64,000 nt of DNA, taken from contig NZ_JAJGNJ010000003.1 in NCBI RefSeq assembly GCF_020781835.1, forward strand, positions 1 to 64,000, in the 5' to 3' direction. Shown in pieces: positions 48,516 to 55,820 of this stretch (position 1 is the stretch's first letter; every line of letters begins with the position of its first letter). The translations under genes were made by a program, and so were the position numbers. The notes beneath the pieces were generated by a model that was not told the origin of the DNA, ran no database searches, and saw only the letters and a list, made by a program, of their open reading frames with translations. The DNA comes from Microbacterium testaceum. GTDB taxonomy: Bacteria > Actinomycetota > Actinomycetes > Actinomycetales > Microbacteriaceae.

Positions 48516-48586
48516 GCACTACTCCTGCAGAACCGGCCGAGCCGCCATTGATATGCGTGGCCGCGACGGCTCCGCCGGAGTTGCGC
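48516..48586. repeat. Family C palindrome (71 bp), copy 1
   Basis: Arms GCACTACTCCTGC (48516-48528) and GCCGGAGTTGCGC (48574-48586). Confidence 0.85.
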
Positions 48587-48697
48587 GGTGCGGGACAGGC
48601 ACGGCGCGGCCGCATTGGGAGCCGGAAGCGCCGGAGGTGCCCGGCTCACCCGCCGCTGCGCGCAGCCTCGCCCGCACCCCGGCCTGCACCCCGGTCA

Positions 48698-48768
48698 GCA
48701 CAACTCCGGCATTGGTCACTCGAGGGCACTGCGGCGGGGTGAAACAGCCGCCTCTGCCGGAGTTGTGC
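48698..48768. repeat. Family C palindrome, copy 2
   Basis: Perfect arms GCACAACTCCGGC (48698-48710) and GCCGGAGTTGTGC (48756-48768). It covers the stop codon and last 53 bases of the endonuclease-like gene. Confidence 0.92.
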
Positions 48769-49638
48769 AGCCGGGCGCCTCAGCGAGGAGCACCGAGGTG
48801 GACACCTCGCCGGATGCCTCGCGACGGCGACGCCGCCGCCCGCCCCGCAGCACACCCGCGAGTGCACGCTGCACAGCGTCGGGGCGGTAGAGAATGTCCT
48901 CCGCGACCAGGCGCAGCGTGGCGTACCCGAGTTCAGCGGCGACGCGGTCCCGGCGTCGATCGCGCAGTTGCTCCTCCCACGACGAGTGATGCGCACGGCT
49001 GTCGCACTCGACGATCAGCCACCCGTCGACCAGGAAATCGACGCGTCCCACGCCGGCGATACGCACCTGCGTCTCGAAGCGAGCGCCGAGACTCCGGAGC
49101 ATGAGCCGGACGAACGTTTCCGAACCCGCCTCCGCCGATCGGTCGGCCAGCGCCCGGAGCCGTCGGAAGCGTCGCGGAAGCCGCGCGAACACGGCGTCCA
49201 CCTCCTCCCGAGTGATCAGGTGTTTGTTCCAGGCGCTGTCCACCGAGGCGAGTCCGGCGCGGGGCCCCTGACATCGGAAGGCCTCGGCCAAGGCCTCTAC
49301 GAGGTCCGCATGCAGATGGCCCGGTCGCGCGCCGGTCGATCGCCAGTGCGCAACGACATCGGGCGGACGGTCGGGGAGCCTGCTCATCTCGCGATCGAAC
49401 TGCACATGAAGCTGCGGCGCATGCAGAACGAAGACGCCCAGGAGCGAGAGCAGAGACACGCAATCCACGCGCCCGCCGAGACGACCCGCTTCACAGGTGG
49501 TGGGGTCGAGGGAGCCTTCCGCGTATCTCCCCCGGCGGAGGCGAACCAGCGCCCCCTCACGCACGGCCCGATCGATCTGTGGACGCGCCATCCCGCGATA
49601 CGGAGTTCCCGATAGGTATGGAAGCGAGGCGTCGTCAT
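48716..49638 (-). CDS. AbiEi-like/DUF559 endonuclease-like protein (3 of 3), apparent frameshift near the start
   Basis: The main frame (stop 48716) encodes QIDRAVREGALVRLRRGRYA, then a body about half identical to the 30.5-kb protein, with ETFVRLMLRSLG, VGRVDFLVDGWLIVECDSR and RDRRRDRVAAELGYATLRL: the VSR-like E...D...E-x-D set. In this frame the first usable ATG (near 49587) would cut off the first helices. The missing part lies in the +1 frame: ATG 49638, with CAGAGT 7 nt upstream, encodes TYRELRIAGWRVHR, which aligns with the start of the 21.1-kb protein. The frames would join around 49571-49590. A real frameshift (pseudogene), a sequencing error or a recoding site are all possible. Confidence 0.7.
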
Positions 49639-49737
49639 CCTCTTCACTCTGCTCAGATCCCGGGCGGCGGGCGCCGTCCGCGACTCGTTCTGGGGACGAG
49701 AGAGCGCCGTTACCGTGATGGGCAGGAGCCGTCGCGA

Positions 49738-49807
49738 ACACAACTCCTGCGGACTGCCCGGGGTCTCTGGCATCCATGCACCTCGGGCCGGGATGCCGGA
49801 GTTATGC
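49738..49807. repeat. Family C palindrome, copy 3
   Basis: Arms ACACAACTCCTGC (49738-49750) and GCCGGAGTTATGC (49795-49807). It lies 100 bp upstream of the shifted start 49638 and 20 bp before the acetyltransferase gene. Confidence 0.88.
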
Positions 49808-49815
49808 CGCATCGG

Positions 49816-49821
49816 TACCGT
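49816..49821 (+). promoter_or_regulatory. -10 box of the acetyltransferase gene (leaderless)
   Basis: TACCGT, six bases before ATG 49828. Confidence 0.5.
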
Positions 49822-49827
49822 GGGCGG

Positions 49828-50391
49828 ATGGAGCATGAGCACCTGCACACCGCACGCCTCGAACTCTCGCCCCCGACGACGGCCGACGTCGCCGCCATCC
49901 ATGCGGCGTGCCAGGATGCCGATCTGCAGCGCTACACCATGGTGCCGTCGCCGTACCTCCTCGAGGACGCGGAACGCTTCGTCGAACTGACCGGGCGATG
50001 GTGGGCGGGTGGCACGGAGCCGACGTGGGCGATCCGCCGCGGCGGACGCCTCGTCGGCATGATCGGGCTGGCGAGGCTCGACACCGGGGCGCCCGAGATC
50101 GGGTACTGGATCGCCCGCGACGCTCGTCGACAGAATGTGGCAGGCGAAGCCGCCGCGGCCGTCGTCGACTGGGCGTTCGCGGACGAACGTCTCGCCGTCG
50201 AGCGGATCGAGTGGCGCGCGGTCGTCGGGAACATCGGCTCCGCCCGAACCGCCCGACGGCTCGGCTTCCGTTACGAGGGGCTGCTGCGACAGGCGCACGT
50301 GAACAGTCTCGGCCGCGCGGACGTGTGGATCGGCGGTCTGCTCCGACACGACGACCGGGTCCCGCAGGAGTGGCCTTTCGCCCTCGGGTGA
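49828..50391 (+). CDS. GNAT-family N-acetyltransferase (RimJ/RimL type)
   Basis: A protein of 187 residues. It starts HLHTARLELSPPTTADVAAI, the RimJ/RimL-like opening, then the acetyl-CoA pyrophosphate region IARDARRQNVAGEAAAAVVDWAF and the C-terminal VGNIGSARTARRLGFRYEGLLRQ. Substrate is unknown: ribosomal protein N-terminus, amino acid or drug are all possible. It sits inside the family C repeat zone, with palindromes 20 bp upstream and 5 bp downstream. Confidence 0.88.
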   Translation: MEHEHLHTARLELSPPTTADVAAIHAACQDADLQRYTMVPSPYLLEDAERFVELTGRWWAGGTEPTWAIRRGGRLVGMIGLARLDTGAPEIGYWIARDARRQNVAGEAAAAVVDWAFADERLAVERIEWRAVVGNIGSARTARRLGFRYEGLLRQAHVNSLGRADVWIGGLLRHDDRVPQEWPFALG

Positions 50392-50396
50392 AACCG

Positions 50397-50467
50397 CCCC
50401 CACTCCTGCAGGACCGGCTCCCGCTTGCGGCCACCACCACCGCGTCCGTGTTCCGCAGGAGTTGTGT
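50397..50467. repeat. Family C palindrome, copy 4
   Basis: Degenerate left arm with ACTCCTGC at 50402-50409 and right arm GCAGGAGTTGTGT (50455-50467); 71 bp overall. Confidence 0.75.
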
Positions 50468-50502
50468 CGCGGGACCGCGGACCAAACGACCGGACCCGCC
50501 GA

Positions 50503-50573
50503 GCACAACGCTGGCAGATTCGCCGCCGCGCTGGCATCCGCTCCGCACTGACACGCCCCCGCAGGAGTTCTGC
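50503..50573. repeat. Family C palindrome, copy 5
   Basis: Arms GCACAACGCTGGC (50503-50515) and GCAGGAGTTCTGC (50561-50573); 71 bp overall. Confidence 0.82.
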
Positions 50574-50653
50574 GTCGCCAACCCGGCGACTCGTCCTCGG
50601 CGCATCGCGGCAAGGGCCTGTCGGATGTCGGAGACGGATGCCACGATGGGCCC

Positions 50654-51517
50654 ATGCCCGAAATGCCCGAGGTCGAAGGACTCGTGGAGTTCCTGCGCGG
50701 ACGCGTCACGGGGCTGACGTTCACGAAGGCGAGCGTGTCGGCCATCAGCGCCCTGAAGACGTACGATCCGCCGATCGACGCGCTCGTGGGCTCGGCGGTG
50801 ACGGCGGTCGAACGCCACGGCAAGTTCGTCGACCTCGCCACCGACGGCGGCATCCATCTGATCTTCCACCTGGCCAAAGCGGGGTGGGTGCGCTGGTACG
50901 ACGCGCTGCCGTCGACGCTCATCAAGCCGGGCAAGACCCCGATCGCCCTCCGCGTCGGCTTCGACGACGGCTCCGGTTTCGACCTCACCGAGGCGGGCAC
51001 CAAGAAGTCGCTCGCCGTCTACGCCGTCCGCTCCCCCGGCGACGTGCCGGGCGTCGCGCGGCTCGGCCCCGATCCTCTCGATGCGGCTCTGGACCGCGAC
51101 GCGTTCGCCGCGCTCCTGGCCGGCCGTCGTACGCAGATCAAGGGAGTGCTCCGCGACCAGTCGATCATCGCGGGCGTCGGCAACGCCTACTCCGACGAGA
51201 TCCTGCACGCCGCGAAGATGTCGCCCTACGCCCTCGCGGCGAACCTCACCGCCGCCGAGATCGACACCCTGCACGCCGCGATGATCTCGACCCTCACCGA
51301 GGCGATCGACACCGCGCGCGGTAAGCCGCCGGCCGATCTGAAGGATGCCAAACGTCGGGGCATGCGCGTGCACGGGCGGCGTGGCGAGGCGTGTCCGGTG
51401 TGCGGCGGCGAGGTGCGCAGCGTCTTCTTCGCCGACAACTCCCTCGAGTACTGCCCCACGTGCCAGACGGGCGGGAAGATCCTCGCCGATCGCCGTCTTT
51501 CGCGCCTGTTGAAGTAG
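50654..51517 (+). CDS. Fpg/Nei-family DNA glycosylase
   Basis: A protein of 287 residues. The N-terminus MPEMPEVEG gives the catalytic Pro after Met removal and the essential Glu. The conserved Lys is in RHGKFVDLAT, and the H2TH region is DQSIIAGVGNAYSDEILHAA. The C-terminal zinc finger has CPVC and CPTC pairs. The finger arginine normally seen in GRSTxYC is Asn here (ADNSLEYC), as in a subset of actinobacterial Fpg-like proteins, so substrate preference may differ from MutM. CACGAT lies 6 nt before ATG 50654. Confidence 0.88.
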   Translation: MPEMPEVEGLVEFLRGRVTGLTFTKASVSAISALKTYDPPIDALVGSAVTAVERHGKFVDLATDGGIHLIFHLAKAGWVRWYDALPSTLIKPGKTPIALRVGFDDGSGFDLTEAGTKKSLAVYAVRSPGDVPGVARLGPDPLDAALDRDAFAALLAGRRTQIKGVLRDQSIIAGVGNAYSDEILHAAKMSPYALAANLTAAEIDTLHAAMISTLTEAIDTARGKPPADLKDAKRRGMRVHGRRGEACPVCGGEVRSVFFADNSLEYCPTCQTGGKILADRRLSRLLK

Positions 51518-51568
51518 CACCGTCGCCTCCGGCGTCGGCGGGAATGAATCCGTGTCGGCGGTGTTGAT

Positions 51569-51574
51569 TAGACT
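51569..51574 (+). promoter_or_regulatory. -10 box of the riboflavin operon
   Basis: TAGACT, about 15 bp upstream of the FMN riboswitch. Confidence 0.45.
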
Positions 51575-51587
51575 TCGACCAAGCAAC

Positions 51588-51733
51588 ACGTGCTCCGGGG
51601 TCGGTGAGAATCCGAACCGGCGGTGACAGTCCGCGAACCCCTCCGCTCAGCGGTGGGGCCGATCCGGTGGAATTCCGGAACCGACGGTGATGAGGCGAGA
51701 GATCTCCTCTAGTCCGGATAGGAGGCAGCACGG
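51588..51733 (+). promoter_or_regulatory. FMN riboswitch (RFN element)
   Basis: The conserved RFN blocks occur in order: GGTGAGAATCCGAACCGGCGG near 51602 (shown in the motif order GGTG-A-CCG-ACCGGCGGT), CAGTCCGCGAACC, GATCCGGTGGAATTCCGGAA, CCGACGGTGATGAG, and TAGTCCGGATAGGAGG. The closing stem is GTGCTCC against GGCAGCAC. It binds FMN and should repress ribD-ribE-ribBA-ribH, here probably by masking translation since no clear terminator follows. Confidence 0.93.
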
Positions 51734-51791
51734 TCGGCATGCCGCGCCGCCCTGCCCTCTCCTGCCCCGTTCACGACGGGAAGGACAGGAA

Positions 51792-52823
51792 ATGGCATCC
51801 GCCGCCGAAACTGACGCCATGCGCCAGGCGCTGCGTCTCGCGCGGAACGGCCCCCGCGGGCTCAACCCGCAGGTCGGCGCCGTGATCCTCTCCCCCGCCG
51901 GCGACGTCCTCGCCGAGGGCTTCCACCGCGGTGCGGGCACGCCGCACGCCGAGGTCGACGCGCTGTCCACGCTCGCACCGGGAGCCGCCCGCGGAGCGAC
52001 CGCGGTCGTCACGCTCGAGCCGTGCAACCACACCGGGCGCACCGGTCCGTGCGCCGTCGCGCTCCTGGAGGCCGGCGTCGCGCGGGTGGTCTACGCCCTC
52101 GACGATCCGACGGATGCCGCCGCGGGCGGGGCAGACCGTCTCCGGGCCGGCGGTGTCGATGTCGAGGCGGGGCTCGAGCGCGAGGCCGCGACCGACCTCG
52201 TCCGCGACTGGGTGCACCTGCAGCGCACCGGCCGTCCCCGCGTGACCGTGAAGTGGGCGCAGAGCCTCGACGGCCGCGCCGCGGCGGACGACGGTTCCAG
52301 CCAATGGATCACCGGACCGAAGGCCCGCCGCGACGTCCACGAACGCCGTGCGGCCGCCGACGCGATCCTCGTCGGCACAGGAACGGTCCGCGCGGACGAC
52401 CCCGCGCTCACGGCTCGCGACGCGGACGGGGCTCTCCTCGGAGACCAGCCCGTCCCGGTCATCGTGGGTGAGAGCGAGATCCCCGTGGATGCCGCGGTGC
52501 GCCGTCACCCGCACGCGCCGCTGTTCTTCGCCACCCGCGACCTCGCCGCTGTCCTCCACGACCTCGGTGGTCGTGGCATCCAGTCCGTGTTCGTCGAGGG
52601 GGGTCCCACCCTCGAGAGCGCCCTGGTGCGCGACGGACTGGTCGACGAGCTGCTGGTCTACCTCGCGCCCGTGCTGCTCGGCGGCTCGCGCCTCGCGCTC
52701 GGCGACCTCGGCGTGCCGGACATCGCCGCCGCGCGGCGGCTCGCGGTGGCATCCATCGACATCCTCGGCGACGACATCCGCGTCGTCGCCCGTCCCGTCC
52801 ACGACACCCAGGGGGAATCCTGA
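51792..52823 (+). CDS. ribD: Bifunctional pyrimidine deaminase/reductase of riboflavin synthesis
   Basis: A protein of 343 residues. The deaminase half has zinc motifs TPHAEVDAL and EPCNHTGRTGPC; the reductase half from about residue 150 has VTVKWAQSLDGRAAADDGSSQWIT (a K-x-A-x-S-L-D-G-R pattern) and VFVEGGPTLESAL. It carries out the second and third steps from the GTP cyclohydrolase product. ATG 51792 has an AAGGACAGGA ribosome site close to the end of the riboswitch. Its stop overlaps ribE (TGATG). Confidence 0.95.
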   Translation: MASAAETDAMRQALRLARNGPRGLNPQVGAVILSPAGDVLAEGFHRGAGTPHAEVDALSTLAPGAARGATAVVTLEPCNHTGRTGPCAVALLEAGVARVVYALDDPTDAAAGGADRLRAGGVDVEAGLEREAATDLVRDWVHLQRTGRPRVTVKWAQSLDGRAAADDGSSQWITGPKARRDVHERRAAADAILVGTGTVRADDPALTARDADGALLGDQPVPVIVGESEIPVDAAVRRHPHAPLFFATRDLAAVLHDLGGRGIQSVFVEGGPTLESALVRDGLVDELLVYLAPVLLGGSRLALGDLGVPDIAAARRLAVASIDILGDDIRVVARPVHDTQGES

Positions 52824-53479
52824 TGTTCACCGGAATCGTTGAAGAGGTCGGCGAGATCACCGCCGTCGAGCCGTCCGGAGACGGCGTGCGCGTGACCGTG
52901 AGGGCGCCGCTGTCGGTGTCGGATGCCGGCCACGGAGACTCGATCTCGGTCAGCGGCGTGTGCCTCACCGTCGTCGAGCAGGGTCCCGACTGGTTCACCG
53001 CCGACGTCATGAAGCAGACGCTGGACATGTCGACGCTCGCCGACGTCGCGGCCGGTCGCGCGGTGAATCTCGAGCGCGCCACCGCCGCCCACGGACGTCT
53101 GGGCGGTCACGTCGTGCAGGGCCACATCGACGGCACGGGCGTCGTGCGCGAGGTACGACCGGGCGCTCAGTGGAGCGTCGTACGCGTCGGCATCCCGGCC
53201 CACCTCGCCCCGCTCGTGGTCGACAAGGGGTCCATCGCGATCGACGGCGTCTCGCTGACGGTGAGCGCGGTGAGCGAGGCCGCCGATCCCGAGCCGTGGC
53301 TGGAGGTGTCGCTGATCCCCGAGACCCTCGAGGCCACGACCCTGGGCCGCGCCGAAGCGGGCGTCCCGGTCAACCTCGAGACCGACATCCTGGCCCGGCA
53401 CGTTCAGCGCCTGCTCGCCTTCCGCAGTACCGAGAACCCCGCGGCCCCCGCCGCGACGACCGAGAGGGGCTCCGCATGA
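52823..53479 (+). CDS. ribE: Riboflavin synthase alpha chain
   Basis: A protein of 218 residues, two lumazine-binding barrels. It starts MFTGIVEEVGEI; GDSISVSGVCLTVV and GSIAIDGVSLTVSAV mark the two halves, and GRLGGHVVQGHIDG carries the conserved GGH. It dismutates two lumazines to riboflavin. It overlaps both neighbours, so the operon is translationally coupled. Confidence 0.94.
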   Translation: MFTGIVEEVGEITAVEPSGDGVRVTVRAPLSVSDAGHGDSISVSGVCLTVVEQGPDWFTADVMKQTLDMSTLADVAAGRAVNLERATAAHGRLGGHVVQGHIDGTGVVREVRPGAQWSVVRVGIPAHLAPLVVDKGSIAIDGVSLTVSAVSEAADPEPWLEVSLIPETLEATTLGRAEAGVPVNLETDILARHVQRLLAFRSTENPAAPAATTERGSA

Positions 53480-54744
53480 GCCTGTCCACCATCCCCGAGG
53501 CCCTCGAGGCCCTGCGCGCCGGGCGGCCGGTGCTCGTCGCGGACGATGAGAACCGCGAGAACGAGGGCGACGTCATCATCTCGGCCCAGCTCGCCACGCC
53601 CGAGTGGCTCGCGTGGACGGTGCGCTGGTCCAGCGGCTACGTCTGCGCGCCCATGCCGGCGGACTGGGCCGACCGCCTCGACCTCCCGCCGATGGTCGAG
53701 GTCAACCAGGATGCCCGCGGCACCGCGTACACGGTCAGCGTCGACGCGGCCGAGGGCGTCGGGACCGGGATCAGCGCCGCCGATCGCGCGCACACGCTGA
53801 ACGTCCTCGCCGACCCCGAGTCGGTGCCCGCGAGCCTCATCCGCCCGGGTCACGTGCTGCCGCTGCGCGCCGTCGACGGGGGCGTGCGCGAGCGCGCCGG
53901 CCACACCGAGGCCGCCGTCGACCTCATGCGCCTGGCCGGTCTCGAGCCCGTCGGCGCGATCGCCGAGGTCGTGGCCGAGGACGGCAGCATGATGCGTCTG
54001 CCCGGGCTGATCGAGCTCGGGCAGCGCGACGGTGTGCCGGTCATCACGATCGAGCAGCTCATCGCCTACCTCGACCAGACCGAACCGGTCGCGACCTCCC
54101 CGGCGCCGCGTCGTCGCGTGAGCCTGCGCGCCGAGGCGAACGTGCCCACGGCCCACGGGACGTTCCGCTTCCTCGCCTACAAGGACCGCATCACCGGCAC
54201 CGACCACATCGCGGTGGTCTCGGGCGAGATCACCGACGCGGCGCCCCTCGTGCGCGTGCACTCGGAGTGCCTGACCGGTGAGGCGTTCGGTTCGCTCAAG
54301 TGCGAGTGCGGTCCTCAACTGGATGCCGCGCTCGACACGATCGAACGCGAGGGAGGCATCGTGATCTACATGCGCGGCCACGAGGGGCGCGGCATCGGCC
54401 TCATCAACAAGCTGCGGGCGTACAGCCTGCAGGAGCGGGGCCTGGACACCGTGGACGCCAACCTGGCCCTGGGGCTGCCGGCGGACGCCCGCGACTACGC
54501 CGCCGCCGCCGGCATCCTCACAGACCTCGGTGTCGAACAGGTCCGCCTGCTCACCAACAACACCGACAAAGTGGCACAGCTGCGCAGCTTCGGACTGGAC
54601 GTCGTCGAGCAGGTCCCCCTGCTCGTGGGTGTCGGCCCCAACAACCACCAGTACCTCGAGACCAAGCGCGACCGGATGGGTCACGTCATCGACGAGGACG
54701 AACTGCGCGACGCGCTCGCGCACATGAAGGAAGGACTCTCCTGA
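53476..54744 (+). CDS. ribBA: Bifunctional DHBP synthase / GTP cyclohydrolase II
   Basis: A protein of 422 residues. The N-terminal 3,4-dihydroxy-2-butanone-4-phosphate synthase has VADDENRENEGDVI, GTGISAADRA, HVLPLRA and RAGHTEAAVDL. The C-terminal GTP cyclohydrolase II from about residue 215 has the zinc ligands HSECLTGEAFGSLKCECG and RGHEGRGIGL. It supplies both precursors of the pathway. It begins ATGA over the ribE stop. Confidence 0.95.
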   Translation: MSLSTIPEALEALRAGRPVLVADDENRENEGDVIISAQLATPEWLAWTVRWSSGYVCAPMPADWADRLDLPPMVEVNQDARGTAYTVSVDAAEGVGTGISAADRAHTLNVLADPESVPASLIRPGHVLPLRAVDGGVRERAGHTEAAVDLMRLAGLEPVGAIAEVVAEDGSMMRLPGLIELGQRDGVPVITIEQLIAYLDQTEPVATSPAPRRRVSLRAEANVPTAHGTFRFLAYKDRITGTDHIAVVSGEITDAAPLVRVHSECLTGEAFGSLKCECGPQLDAALDTIEREGGIVIYMRGHEGRGIGLINKLRAYSLQERGLDTVDANLALGLPADARDYAAAAGILTDLGVEQVRLLTNNTDKVAQLRSFGLDVVEQVPLLVGVGPNNHQYLETKRDRMGHVIDEDELRDALAHMKEGLS

Positions 54745-55217
54745 TGGCGGGAAGCGGAGCACCCGAGACCGGCGGCATCGACGCGACGGGACTGAACGTC
54801 GTCGTCGTCGCGGGCACGTGGCACGAGGTCATCACCGACGGCCTGATCGCCGGCGCGAGGAAGGTCCTGGATGCCACGGGCGCGACGTACCGCGTCGTGC
54901 GCGTGCCGGGCTCGTTCGAGCTGCCGGTGGCCGCCGTCGCGGCGTTCGAGGGCGGCGCCGACGCCGTGGTGGCCCTGGGCGTCATCATCCGCGGGGGCAC
55001 CCCGCACTTCGAGTACGTCTCTTCGGCGGCGACGGACGGGCTGACCCGCGTCGCGATCGACGCGGGCAAGCCCGTCGGTTTCGGTGTGCTCACCCTCGAC
55101 GACGAGCAGCAGGGACTCGACCGCGCCGGGCTCGACGGGTCGAAGGAGGACAAGGGTGCCGAGGCTGCCGATGCGGCCCTCCGCACCGCCCTGGTCCTGC
55201 GCGACCTGCGCGGCTGA
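54744..55217 (+). CDS. ribH: 6,7-dimethyl-8-ribityllumazine synthase
   Basis: A protein of 157 residues. Diagnostic blocks are VRVPGSFELPVA, VALGVIIRGGTPHFEYV and GFGVLTLDDEQQGLDRAG, where family members usually have LTxxxxxQAxxR. It condenses DHBP with the ribitylaminopyrimidine. ATG 54744 overlaps the ribBA stop (TGATG), and a hairpin follows the gene. Confidence 0.94.
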   Translation: MAGSGAPETGGIDATGLNVVVVAGTWHEVITDGLIAGARKVLDATGATYRVVRVPGSFELPVAAVAAFEGGADAVVALGVIIRGGTPHFEYVSSAATDGLTRVAIDAGKPVGFGVLTLDDEQQGLDRAGLDGSKEDKGAEAADAALRTALVLRDLRG

Positions 55218-55228
55218 ACGACCCGGCG

Positions 55229-55259
55229 AGGCGCGCCTCCCGCGCGGTGAGGCGCGCCT
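55229..55259 (+). terminator. Terminator of the riboflavin operon
   Basis: Perfect 11-bp arms AGGCGCGCCTC (55229-55239) and GAGGCGCGCCT (55249-55259), 11 bases past ribH. Confidence 0.75.
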
Positions 55260-55285
55260 TGCTGGCGTCGAGATCACGGCATCCC

Positions 55286-55291
55286 TAATCT
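55286..55291 (+). promoter_or_regulatory. -10 box of the small membrane protein gene (leaderless)
   Basis: TAATCT, seven bases before ATG 55299. Confidence 0.55.
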
Positions 55292-55298
55292 GACGGTC

Positions 55299-55652
55299 AT
55301 GGAGATCCTGCGTCACGTCGTCGTGCTCGTCCACCTCGTCGGATTCGCCGTGCTGTTCGGCGCCTGGATCGTGGAGGCGGTCGCCCGCCGTGTGCAGGTG
55401 ACGCGTCTGATGAGCTACGGCATGCTGACCGCGCTGGTCTCCGGGCTCGCCCTGGCTGCGCCGTGGGGGATCGATCACGACCTCAACTACGTCAAGATCG
55501 GCACGAAGCTCGTCGTGCTCATCGTCATCGGTGCGCTCCTGGGCATCGGCTCGGCCCGGCAGAAGCGCACCGGTGCGGCGCCGTCGGCACTGTTCTGGCT
55601 CGTGGGCCCGTTGACGTTGCTGAACGCCGCACTCGCCGTGCTCTGGCGCTGA
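55299..55652 (+). CDS. Small integral membrane protein
   Basis: A protein of 117 residues, not assigned to a named family. It has four hydrophobic helices (about residues 5-27, 36-56, 66-85 and 96-114). A histidine in the first (VLVHLVGFAVLFGAW) and WGIDHDLNYVKIGTKL between helices 2 and 3 recall small membrane-bound proteins of Fe-S/heme-associated families, but nothing decisive. It is a single gene with its own leaderless -10 box, between the riboflavin operon and the MFS gene. Confidence 0.78.
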   Translation: MEILRHVVVLVHLVGFAVLFGAWIVEAVARRVQVTRLMSYGMLTALVSGLALAAPWGIDHDLNYVKIGTKLVVLIVIGALLGIGSARQKRTGAAPSALFWLVGPLTLLNAALAVLWR

Positions 55653-55820
55653 TCGGCGCGTCTCCCGCGAAGGCCTAGACTGGAGGGTCTGGACCCCCAC
55701 CCGGGTCCTTCCCGGTGCCCCCCGCCGCGCGCCCGGACACGCACACCAGGTGTGTCCGACTCCGCGCCACCGCTGCGCCCCCACGACGGACGCGATTGAT
55801 CGATCTCCTGTCAGGCAGTC

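Noticed and set aside
48451-48715. Short open frames after trpS
   Set aside because: They run through the family C palindromes in several frames at once with no start signal or family resemblance.
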